Source: Peteryoungia rhizophila
GTDB lineage: Bacteria > Pseudomonadota > Alphaproteobacteria > Rhizobiales > Rhizobiaceae
Direction: 5' to 3'
DNA: 64,000 bases
Assembly: GCF_004912145.1 (NCBI RefSeq)
Contig: NZ_STGT01000008.1
Coordinates: forward strand, 1 to 64,000
Positions 44,401-51,665 of this stretch are shown here, piece after piece; the first letter of the stretch is position 1, and each line of letters opens with the position of its first letter. The position numbers were made by a program, and so were the translations under genes. The notes under the pieces were generated by a model. That model was not told the DNA's origin and searched no databases. It was given only the letters and a program-made list of their open reading frames with translations.

Positions 44401-44598
44401 TGGCGTTGCCACGGTTTGTGCGATCACGGTCGGGTTGGCGCCGGGATAGACGGCCCGGACCACCACCGATGGAGGAACGACTTCGGGATATTCGGAGATC
44501 GGAAGGGCGCGAAGGCCGATCAGGCCTGCGACCAGGATCAGGATCGAAAGGACACCGGCAAAAACGGGGCGATCGACAAAGAAGCGGGAGAAATTCAT
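41410..44598 (-). CDS. RND multidrug efflux pump, HAE1 family
   Basis: This is a 1062-residue inner-membrane proton antiporter of the AcrB type. It starts MNFSRFFVDRPVFAGVLSI. Transmembrane helix 4 has the proton-relay Asp pair in GIVVDDAIVVVEN and the helix 10 Lys lies in GLSAKNAILIVEF. Two large periplasmic loops and twelve helices fit the family length (1030-1060). It is downstream of its adaptor gene in the same direction (137-bp gap). No outer-membrane factor gene is present. The drug range is not predictable. Confidence 0.95.
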   Translation of the reverse strand: MNFSRFFVDRPVFAGVLSILILVAGLIGLRALPISEYPEVVPPSVVVRAVYPGANPTVIAQTVATPLEEQINGVEDMLYMSSQATSDGVLTLTVTFRLGTDPDKAQQLVQNRVSQAEPRLPAEVRALGVTTVKSSPDLMMVVHLVSTGDRYDLTYLRNYATLNIKDRLARIDGVGQVQVFGAGDYSMRIWLDPQKVAEHGLAASDITNAIAQQNVQAAAGTIGASPSLQGVDLQLNVNARGRLQTPEEFGAIVVKTGANGEITRLADLARIELGAAEYSLRSLLDGEPAVAIPIFQAPGSNAIAISDAVQQTMSDLQQAMPDGVRFEIVYDTTEFVRSSIDKVVDTLLEAVALVVLVVIIFLQTWRASIIPLIAVPVSIIGTFAVMYAFGFSINALTLFGLVLAIGIVVDDAIVVVENVERNIENGLSPREATYRAMREVSGPIIAIALVLVAVFVPLAFITGLSGQFYRQFALTIAISTVISAINSLTLSPALAALLLKDHKAPKDLVTRVMERSLGWFFRGFNRAFGAASAGYGRSVGGLLGRKSVVMMIYLALVAATYGMFSTVPGGFVPAQDKQYLIGFAQLPDGATLDRTEDVIRQMSDIALEQPGVKNALAFPGLSINGFTIGSNAGIVFAVLDDFEERKDPSLSGGAIAMALNQKYAAIDGAFIAMFPPPPVNGLGSTGGFKLQIEDRAGFGYETLDETTKAVLARAYQTPELAGIFSSFQVNVPQLFADLDRVKAQQLGVAVTDVFQTLQIYLGSLYVNDFNAFGRTYSVRVQADAQYRAKPEDIGQLKVRSQSGEMIPLSALLKVEASTGPERTTRYNGFLAADINGGPAPGFSSGQAQAAMEKILQETMPTGIDFEWTDLTYQQILAGNSSIVVFPLALLLVYLVLAAQYESLTLPLSIIMIVPMGVLAALVGVWYTGGDNNIFTQIGLVVLVGLSAKNAILIVEFARELEFEGRTPVQAAVEASRLRLRPILMTSMAFIMGVIPLVISTGAGAEMRSAMGVAVFSGMIGVTFFGIFMTPVFYVLARLLSANRPLRQHAEPEIAGPILTEGH

Positions 44599-44735
44599 CT
44601 GTAACCCCATTCGGAGGACAAAGTTGGAGCGGCCCCGCCGACCGCAGTCGCCGGGGAGGAGGGTCTTTCTGGCACGGGGCCGCGGACGGTTGCGAAGCCT
44701 GGAGTTTCAGACGCGCCGGCGATGCCGGCACGACA

Positions 44736-45914
44736 TCAGTTTTTGAGCGCGGTCTGTTCCTGCGGTGCGACGGTGACACCGGGTTGAATGCGCTGGAGGC
44801 CGCTGACGACGATGCGTTCGCCGGCATTGAGGCCTTTTTCCACGATGCGTTGGCCATCGACCAGGGAGCCAAGCTCGATCTGGCGGTAGGCAACGGTATT
44901 GTCCTTACCGACGACGAAGACGAACTTCTTGTCCTGGTCCGTCCCCACCGCCCGTTCGCTGATCGCCAGCTTGTCTTGCGCCTCGGACTGGCCGATGCGA
45001 ATGCGGACGAACTGTCCGGGAATGAGGCGGCCCTGGGGGTTGTCGAAAAGGGCACGGACCCGGATCGTGCCCGTCGCCGCATCGATCTCGTTGTTGATGA
45101 GCTGCAGCCGGCCGCGGATCGCTGCCGTTGCGTCATCGGTCGTGATCTCGACGGGTATCTGATCGAGAGACCAGCCGCCCTCGATCGCAGGATCGGTGGG
45201 AAGGATCTGGCGGAGATATTCTTCCTCGATGGTGAAGGCGGCATAGATGGGATCGACCGAGACGAGCGTTGTCAGGGACTGGGAGGAAGGGCCTGATGCC
45301 ACGAGATTGCCGACCGTGACTTCCAACTGACCGACGCGGCCAGAGATGGGGGCGCGGATCTCCGTGTAGCTGAGATCCAGTTCCGCGAGCTTCAATGCGG
45401 CTTCGGCAGACTGGAGCGCCGCGGCGGCGGAGGCATGAGCCCCGTGCCGCTGTGCCAGTTCACTCTTGGAAATGGTGTTGCGGGATAAAAGAGCGGTTCC
45501 GCGATCGAGCTCCGTCCTCGTCAGGTCGAGCTGTGCCTGGGCCGCGGCGACATCGCCTCGGGCGCGGTCGACAATCGCCCGGTAAGCTTCGGGGTCGATC
45601 GTGACCAGCGGGTCACCCTGCTCGACGAGGCCGCCTTCCTCAAAATGAACCGACTGGATTGCTCCGGCCACCCGAGCGCGGATCTGCACCCTGTCCACAG
45701 CCTCGAGACGTCCTGAAAACTCACGCCAGATATTGATCGGGCGGGGGCTGACGGTTGCGACGGTCACCGGAACTGCCGGCGGAGCCGCTGCAACCTCAGT
45801 GGCGGCCGCCAGCGCGTCCTTCGATTGATCGACATAGACAAATCCGCCGACAATTGCCAAAGCGGTCGCCATCGCGGAACCCCACAGGGCCGCGCTCCTG
45901 ATCCTTGCGGTCAT
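44736..45914 (-). CDS. RND efflux periplasmic adaptor
   Basis: This is a 392-residue membrane fusion protein. Its N-terminal anchor is ALWGSAMATALAIVGGFVYVD. A lipoyl half reads GAIQSVHFEEGGLVEQGDPLVTIDPE, then comes an alpha hairpin (RARGDVAAAQAQLDLTRTELDRG), the second lipoyl half (EIRAPISGRVGQLEVTVGNLV) and a beta-barrel. ATG 45914 has GAAGGAG upstream. It is encoded upstream of the pump gene in one operon. The LysR gene at 46918 is the probable regulator. Confidence 0.94.
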   Translation of the reverse strand: MTARIRSAALWGSAMATALAIVGGFVYVDQSKDALAAATEVAAAPPAVPVTVATVSPRPINIWREFSGRLEAVDRVQIRARVAGAIQSVHFEEGGLVEQGDPLVTIDPEAYRAIVDRARGDVAAAQAQLDLTRTELDRGTALLSRNTISKSELAQRHGAHASAAAALQSAEAALKLAELDLSYTEIRAPISGRVGQLEVTVGNLVASGPSSQSLTTLVSVDPIYAAFTIEEEYLRQILPTDPAIEGGWSLDQIPVEITTDDATAAIRGRLQLINNEIDAATGTIRVRALFDNPQGRLIPGQFVRIRIGQSEAQDKLAISERAVGTDQDKKFVFVVGKDNTVAYRQIELGSLVDGQRIVEKGLNAGERIVVSGLQRIQPGVTVAPQEQTALKN

Positions 45915-45975
45915 GATTATCTCCTTCGGTTCAGGCTGAACCGCTATGTTTACGGAAACGGACCGTGGTCCGCAG

Positions 45976-46809
45976 TCAGATTGGCAGCTCTTCCATGAAC
46001 TGCGAGAATTCAGTCGAGAAGCGCGAGCACCACGCGCCACTCCTTCCTTCATACAGTCCTGTCCATCCGTCTTGGTCGGACAGGACCCTGGTCTTGACCG
46101 AGACGCCTGCCATGTGCAGGCGTTCCGCATAATCGAGGCCCTCGTCACGCAGCGGATCGTCGTCCGACGTCACGAGCAGGACCGGCGCTACGCCTACCAG
46201 TCGGGAACACAGACAAGGTGCTGCGTAGGGATGTTGATATCCGCAAGCCGAAGCCAGATACCTTTCCCAACCATTGGACCACCGTTCCCGCATACCGATC
46301 TCGTCGGCATGGCTGAACGACGCCGAGACCATGCGGGGATCAATCATGGGAGATAGGAGAACCTGCCCCGCAAGCTCCCCCGGCATCGCGTCCCGCGCCT
46401 TCAGTGCAAGGCTGGCGGCGATGTTCCCACCGGATTCATCTCCGGCCAGAATGACCGGCGAACGTGACGTCACGTAGCGCCTGCGCTTGGCGAACATGTA
46501 CTTCAGGACCTCGAAACCCTGCTCCAGGCTCCCCGGAAAGCTATGTCCCGAAGGCGTGCCGCAGTCTGCCTCGACCACAAGCGCACCCGCCTCGGCCATT
46601 GCGAGAGCGGCAGGTGCATCGCTTTCCCGATCCTGCCTCGGGCCGAAGGCGGTCCCAGGAAGATAAAGGACCAGCGGTCGTGCGGTTGCTTTGCCCAGTC
46701 CTTCATAGACCCGATAGGTCAGAGGAATCGGCAATTGCCCCTCTTCGGTTCTCTCCCATCGTCTCGTCATCAGCCCGCTCTTTTCGCGCAGAGGAAAACC
46801 GGCTTTCAT
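45976..46809 (-). CDS. Degenerate HSL-type alpha/beta hydrolase
   Basis: This is a 277-residue protein of the alpha/beta hydrolase fold. The nucleophile elbow GDESGG and the acid region SDDDPLRDEG match hormone-sensitive-lipase-type esterases. Two other hallmarks are absent: the oxyanion HGGG loop reads LPGTAFG, and the usual catalytic His near the C-terminus is not present where expected (SDQDGWTGLYEG). It may therefore be inactive or use another His. It lies between the RND adaptor and the divergent LysR gene and was probably recruited with the pump. Start 46809 is tentative. MTRRW at 46770 is an alternative. Confidence 0.72.
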   Translation of the reverse strand: MKAGFPLREKSGLMTRRWERTEEGQLPIPLTYRVYEGLGKATARPLVLYLPGTAFGPRQDRESDAPAALAMAEAGALVVEADCGTPSGHSFPGSLEQGFEVLKYMFAKRRRYVTSRSPVILAGDESGGNIAASLALKARDAMPGELAGQVLLSPMIDPRMVSASFSHADEIGMRERWSNGWERYLASACGYQHPYAAPCLCSRLVGVAPVLLVTSDDDPLRDEGLDYAERLHMAGVSVKTRVLSDQDGWTGLYEGRSGAWCSRFSTEFSQFMEELPI

Positions 46810-46917
46810 CTGCTCGCTATATATATTATTATCCTGAATGGCCGCACAAGTGAGGCATATCGGGAAACTCTGTACCGATTTTCGGAATAATGCATATAGT
46901 TTGAAGGGTTGGTTTCG

Positions 46918-47856
46918 ATGGATCAGTTGTCCGCCATGCGGGTGTTCACCCGGGTTGTGGAGGCCGGCAATTTCTCAAAGGCGGCAACGTCCCTGAAAAT
47001 GCCCAAGACCACGGTCACCACGGCCGTGCAGGCGCTCGAAGCGCATCTGGGCGCGAAGCTTCTCAATCGCACGACGCGTCAGGTGGTCGTCACGACCGAT
47101 GGCGCCCTGTATTACGAGCGCGCCTCGCGCATTCTGTCGGAGCTTGACGAACTGGATGGAAGCTTGTCCAGTTCGCTGGCCCAACCATCAGGCAAGGTCC
47201 GGATCGCGTTGTCGGGAGGTTTTGCCGACCGGATCATCATGCCGGCGCTTTGCGATTTTCATATCCGTTATCCGGGGATCCAGCTCGATTTCGACATCGG
47301 TGATCGGATCGTGGATTACATTGCAGAAAATATCGATTGTGCCCTCAGGGCAGGAACGCCGAGCGACCAGTCCCTGGTTGCCCGCAAGGTGGCCGATCTC
47401 GAGCTCAGGACATATGCGGCTCCCCGCTATCTCGACAAGATGGGGATTCCGACGCATCCGCACGACCTTCGGAACGGGCACTTCGGGGTCGGCTACATGA
47501 AGGCCCATGAAGGTCGTGTGTTCCCCATGGTCTTCCGCCAGGGCGAGGAAGAAGTCCAGGTTCAGCTCGACTATGTCATCTCGGTCAATGAATTCAGGAG
47601 CTATATCGCCGCGGCGGCCGCAGGAATCGGAATCGCCCAGGCCATCGATTTCACCGTCCGCGATCATGTGGATCGTGGTGAACTGGTCGAAATTCTGGCT
47701 GACTGGCCGCGCGACCCTATCCCGCTCTTCATCGTCTATCCGCAGACACGCCACCTCAGCAACAAGGTTCGGGTCTTCGTCGATTGGTTGGCTAAAAGAC
47801 TGCAGGATACGCAGAATTGCGAGATGCGGCTGAAGGCTCCGGTTTCGTCATCCTGA
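46918..47856 (+). CDS. LysR family regulator
   Basis: This is a 312-residue regulator. The N-terminal helix-turn-helix is LSAMRVFTRVVEAGNFSKAATSL, then KTTVTTAVQALEAHLGAKLLNRTTR, followed by the effector domain (KVRIALSGGFADRIIMPALCDF, AAAAAGIGIAQAIDFTVRDHVDRGELVEIL). GAAGGG lies nine bases before ATG 46918. It is divergent from the hydrolase/RND genes across about 108 bp, the usual layout for LysR control of a neighbouring pump. The effector is unknown. Confidence 0.92.
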   Translation: MDQLSAMRVFTRVVEAGNFSKAATSLKMPKTTVTTAVQALEAHLGAKLLNRTTRQVVVTTDGALYYERASRILSELDELDGSLSSSLAQPSGKVRIALSGGFADRIIMPALCDFHIRYPGIQLDFDIGDRIVDYIAENIDCALRAGTPSDQSLVARKVADLELRTYAAPRYLDKMGIPTHPHDLRNGHFGVGYMKAHEGRVFPMVFRQGEEEVQVQLDYVISVNEFRSYIAAAAAGIGIAQAIDFTVRDHVDRGELVEILADWPRDPIPLFIVYPQTRHLSNKVRVFVDWLAKRLQDTQNCEMRLKAPVSSS

Positions 47857-47992
47857 ACGCCTGTGCAGGTTGCAAAGCCGTTTTTTCTGCAGTCCGCACA
47901 AGCCCGCAATCGGTCCTCGCAATACTCAGCTGCCTGATCTTCGCACCCATGCCCAGGTTGACCTCATCGGCATTGGCTGCGACAAGGCCCTC

Positions 47993-49150
47993 ATGCAGAC
48001 ACCGATAAATATCGACCCGGATTATCTCAGGGCTCGGCTGAAAGCATTGCTCGCCATCCCGAGCCCTACCGGTTTCACCGACGAGGCCGTTCGGCACACG
48101 GCGCGCGAACTGGAGCGCCTCGGACTCGAGGTCAAGATGACCCGTCGTGGCGCAATCCGGGCCATGCGGCCGGGGGCTGCGGCGAGGCCTGCGCGTGCGA
48201 TCGTCTCCCATCTCGATACGCTCGGCGCGCAGGTGAAGGCGCTAAAGGAGAATGGTCGGCTCGAACTCGTGTCGATCGGCCATTGGTCCGCGAGATTTGC
48301 CGAGGGTGCCCGCGCCTCGATCTTTTCGGCCAAGGGAACCTATCGCGGCTCTATCCTGCCGCTGAAGGCATCGGGCCACACGTTCAATGACGAGATCGAT
48401 ACGCAGCCGACAGGTTGGCGGCATATCGAGCTGCGCATCGACGCTCTGGCGCGTGACCGAAAGGATATCGTGCAACTCGGCATCGATATCGGCGATATCG
48501 TCGCGATCGATCCTCAGCCGGAATTCCTCGACAATGGCTTCATTGTCTCCCGACACCTGGACGACAAGGCCGGTGTGGCGATCATGCTAGCCGCGCTTGA
48601 GGCCATGCAGCGCGAAAACATTGAAACGCCTGTTGATACCTATTGGCTCTTCACCATCGGCGAGGAGGTCGGCGTCGGTGCCTCGGCCGCCCTGGTCCCG
48701 GAGATCGCCTCCCTCGTTGCCATAGACAATGGGACGACCGCCCCGGGCCAGAATTCCGACGAGTTCGGCGTGACGCTCGCCATGGCAGATCAGACCGGCC
48801 CCTTCGACTATCATTTGTCGAAGAAGCTCTACGAACTGTGTGGCGAACACGGCATCCGGGTGCAGAAGGATGTCTTCCGCTATTACCGCTCCGATGCGGC
48901 CTCGGCGGTGGAGGCAGGGCACGATGTGCGCACCGCGCTTCTGGCCTTCGGCGTCGATGCCTCGCACGGTTATGAGCGCATCCATCTCCATGCGCTGATG
49001 TCGGTGGCGAAACTCGTGGTCTACTACGTGGCGAGCGAAGTTCAGATCGAGCGTGATTCCGAGGAGGTTTCGGGCTTGCGGGGCTTTACCCGTCAGAGGG
49101 TAGCGCCTGCCGAACAGAGTCTCAGTGCGGACGAAGCTGACGAGTCGTAA
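47993..49150 (+). CDS. M42-family peptidase, NAGGN-associated type
   Basis: This is a 385-residue metallo-aminopeptidase-like hydrolase. Metal ligands are apparent in AIVSHLDTLG, VSRHLDDKAG, the catalytic Glu pair in FTIGEEVGVG, and Asp in VAIDNG. The branch resembles the peptidase usually found next to genes for the osmoprotectant N-acetylglutaminylglutamine amide, but none of those partner genes is in this window. Start ATG 47993 follows a short AAGG. Upstream codons of the same frame are not supported. It could be a stand-alone turnover enzyme for that dipeptide amide. Confidence 0.82.
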   Translation: MQTPINIDPDYLRARLKALLAIPSPTGFTDEAVRHTARELERLGLEVKMTRRGAIRAMRPGAAARPARAIVSHLDTLGAQVKALKENGRLELVSIGHWSARFAEGARASIFSAKGTYRGSILPLKASGHTFNDEIDTQPTGWRHIELRIDALARDRKDIVQLGIDIGDIVAIDPQPEFLDNGFIVSRHLDDKAGVAIMLAALEAMQRENIETPVDTYWLFTIGEEVGVGASAALVPEIASLVAIDNGTTAPGQNSDEFGVTLAMADQTGPFDYHLSKKLYELCGEHGIRVQKDVFRYYRSDAASAVEAGHDVRTALLAFGVDASHGYERIHLHALMSVAKLVVYYVASEVQIERDSEEVSGLRGFTRQRVAPAEQSLSADEADES

Positions 49151-49329
49151 CGTCTTTCGATGCAGGGCTATCCACCACGTTGAACGTGTCAGGAGGGCGG
49201 AACTCGATGCCACTCATGGCCCGGCTGGTCTGGCCGATCGGAGGTGTTGACGCTTGATCTGATCCGCGACAGGTTGCGGGCCGGATCGAGGGAACCCTCC
49301 TGTTCATTGCCCGAAAGCTCTGATTGCCG

Positions 49330-50082
49330 ATGCCAAGCGTAGTTCGTTCAGCAGGTCCTGTCGCGGTCGATATCTGGAATTGGTCTTTAGATGAGGCCTT
49401 TGCGGATCCTGCGGAAGCATATGCACTGCTTGCTGACAAAGAACGAGAGCGAGCCGAGCACTTTCTCAGGGATATCGATCGTCGGCGCTACAGTATGGGA
49501 CGGGCGGGCCTTAGGCTCATCCTTGGGACCTATCTCGGCATTGAGCCGCGGGCCATCCGCTTCGCCTACAACAGCTGGGGTAAACCGCACCTCGATCTCT
49601 GCGATCGCGTAAAGAGGGTCCACTTCAATCTGAGCCACAGCGCCGGGGAGGCTGTGCTGGCCGTTTCGAGGCAGGCAGAAATCGGCATCGACATCGAAGA
49701 AATTCGCCCTCTCGAGGAAGATGTCGCCGGACATTTCTTTTCCCGGCCCGAGTGTGCCGCGCTCGCCGCCCTGCCGGCTGGGGAACAGCTGGCCGGGTTC
49801 TATCGGTGCTGGACCCGCAAGGAGGCCTTCGTCAAGGCACATGGGGCGGGCCTCTCCGTTCCGCTGTATGGCTTTGATGTTTCACTTAATGCGGAGGACG
49901 GGCAGCAATTGCTCAAGCGCCTCGACCAAGACATCGGCCTACTCTCCGACTGGGCGCTGCTCAATCTCGATGTGGTCGATGGCTTCCATGGGGCGCTTGC
50001 CGTGTGTTCGGCTGGGCGAAACGTCATGGTCCACTACCGCAGCAGGTCGGCCTGGTCCGCGAACATCGCGTCGATGACGTAG
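49330..50082 (+). CDS. 4'-phosphopantetheinyl transferase (Sfp type)
   Basis: This is a 250-residue enzyme that moves the phosphopantetheine arm of CoA to a Ser of carrier domains. Signature regions are NSWGKPHL, HFNLSHSAGEAVLAV, the Mg site EIGIDIEEI, and FYRCWTRKEAFVKAHGAGL. The ATG at 49330 is chosen over a TTG at 49324. It faces the NRPS/PKS operon and its last 49 bp overlap the end of the convergent gene ending at 50034. It is the obvious activator of the carrier domains encoded from 51.6 to 64 kb. Confidence 0.94.
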   Translation: MPSVVRSAGPVAVDIWNWSLDEAFADPAEAYALLADKERERAEHFLRDIDRRRYSMGRAGLRLILGTYLGIEPRAIRFAYNSWGKPHLDLCDRVKRVHFNLSHSAGEAVLAVSRQAEIGIDIEEIRPLEEDVAGHFFSRPECAALAALPAGEQLAGFYRCWTRKEAFVKAHGAGLSVPLYGFDVSLNAEDGQQLLKRLDQDIGLLSDWALLNLDVVDGFHGALAVCSAGRNVMVHYRSRSAWSANIASMT

Positions 50083-51665
50083 CGGCCGTTCGAGGCGTCC
50101 ATGTGGTGGCACGCGATGATGCCAGGGGCGAAATCCGGCTTTATGGTTCGTATGCAACGCTCGCTGTAGCTATCGAGATCGAGTTCCTCAACCTCCATGA
50201 TATTCAGTCCGTAGCCGTAGATGCCGTATTCATTGCGCTGGGAAGGGCGATAAAGTCGGCCTCCGTGCTCGAACGGACGACCGCCATTTCGCGCCTCTGT
50301 GCTGCCCATGACCACCGGATTGTTGCGGTGGGGTTTCAACCATTTGAGGTCTGGACCATCCACCTCGAAGACATGCAGTTCGCTGCAGTGATCCTCATAG
50401 GCATGGAATTCAGAGAGATTGGTGAAAAGCCACCACTTTCCGGCAAAGGGAAAAAGAGCAGAATCGGCCGAGGACTGACCTTCGAGGGCAGTCGCATGCA
50501 ATTCCCAGCGCAAGGGAAACTCGACACAGCGCCAGACTTCCAGCCGACGCGCCTGGTTCGTCTCGGGGATCATGAAGATCCCGTCCGCGTGACGAAAAAC
50601 GAAAGGATAGGAGAGATGATGCTCCGCCTTCAGGGCGATGCCCATTGTCTCCAGCCTGTCATCCACGAGCCGCCCGACTGCTATACGCCCCTTGAAATTG
50701 CTTGGTGTGTAGGCCTCGTAGAAAACGTAGGTCTCTCCATCATGCTGAAACAGGAAGGGATCGGCTCGAATCTCGTCATCGTCCGGCTTCAGCAAGACCG
50801 CCGTTCGTGGGTCGAAGTCTTCCGGCGGGCCGTTTCCGACGAAGAGCGCCCAAGGTGGCGCTCCGATCTTGAACTTGGTCTCCGCCGCTTCACGCCCCCG
50901 CGCCAGCAGGTTGCGTCCCACACTGGCGGTGTAGGGCAATAGTTTGCCGAGGCCGGGGGGCTGGGGCGCCGGTCTGGCGGTGGACGTAGACAGTGTGGTG
51001 ATAACACGCGTCTCCGCAAGCCTTCGCAGTTCCCGCATGACCAAGGTCACTGCACGTTCCTTGATGAAGTCGGCATTGCGCACGGCGCTGAATTTCGTGT
51101 TGAAATCTGCGGTCGCTAGCGTTTCGGCCCCCCGATCACCTGCCCGCCACACGGTTATGCTCAAGTTCGTCGAAGGCTTATTGGTGATCACCTCTTCATA
51201 GCCGTACCAGTCTGCATCGCCGCTTGCTTCATCGAGAAAGGATAAGCGCCATGTTCCGAAGGGCAAGGCGGAGAAGGCATCCTGAGGTGTGGCCAAAGGA
51301 GAGATTGCGAGGACTAGATCCAGTTCGTTCCCCCAGTCCCGATCAGGCAAGTCGTCGAGGGTGATGAAAGGAAGATCCGCAATCCCAGGGCTTATTGGAA
51401 CGTAATCCGGCTGGCGTCCCAAGGTCGATCGTTCTAGCGTTGCGGCAAGCCGAAAGGCGGCTGGTGCCGCGGCCCGCTTTGGGGGGCAGACGATGGCCGA
51501 TTGCAGGCAAAATCGGTCGTCAGTGAGAAGACGGTCGATCAGGGCAAGCTGCCAGTTGTCGAAGCCGTGACGGCGATCAGTCAGGAGCCCGATCCGTAAG
51601 GGTACGTGTGCTGCCTGACCAGATGTTCTTGCTGAGGATGCATCCAGCTCAATTGTTTCCGCCAA
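50034..51665 (-). CDS. Formyltransferase-like and beta-propeller protein (GINT1-N type)
   Basis: This is a protein of about 543 residues. The N-terminal part (about 20-205) resembles a formyltransferase-like fold (LRIGLLTDRRHGFDNWQLALIDRLL, LDLVLAISPL, FGTWRLSFLD, TLATADFNTKFSAVRNADF). Residues about 270-530 form a five-bladed-propeller-like region with DPFLFQHDGETYVFYEA, YPFVFRHADGIFMIPET, LFPFAGKWWLFTN and GRLYRPSQ. I recognise this from glucosamine inositolphosphorylceramide transferase-like N-terminal domains. The TTG at 51665 is preferred as start because GGAGGAG is seven bases upstream and it overlaps the NRPS stop. An ATG at 51707 lies deeper in the NRPS gene. As the last gene of the cluster it is a candidate tailoring enzyme (acyl, formyl or glycosyl transfer). 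Confidence 0.75.
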   Translation of the reverse strand: MAETIELDASSARTSGQAAHVPLRIGLLTDRRHGFDNWQLALIDRLLTDDRFCLQSAIVCPPKRAAAPAAFRLAATLERSTLGRQPDYVPISPGIADLPFITLDDLPDRDWGNELDLVLAISPLATPQDAFSALPFGTWRLSFLDEASGDADWYGYEEVITNKPSTNLSITVWRAGDRGAETLATADFNTKFSAVRNADFIKERAVTLVMRELRRLAETRVITTLSTSTARPAPQPPGLGKLLPYTASVGRNLLARGREAAETKFKIGAPPWALFVGNGPPEDFDPRTAVLLKPDDDEIRADPFLFQHDGETYVFYEAYTPSNFKGRIAVGRLVDDRLETMGIALKAEHHLSYPFVFRHADGIFMIPETNQARRLEVWRCVEFPLRWELHATALEGQSSADSALFPFAGKWWLFTNLSEFHAYEDHCSELHVFEVDGPDLKWLKPHRNNPVVMGSTEARNGGRPFEHGGRLYRPSQRNEYGIYGYGLNIMEVEELDLDSYSERCIRTIKPDFAPGIIACHHMDASNGRYVIDAMFADQADLLR

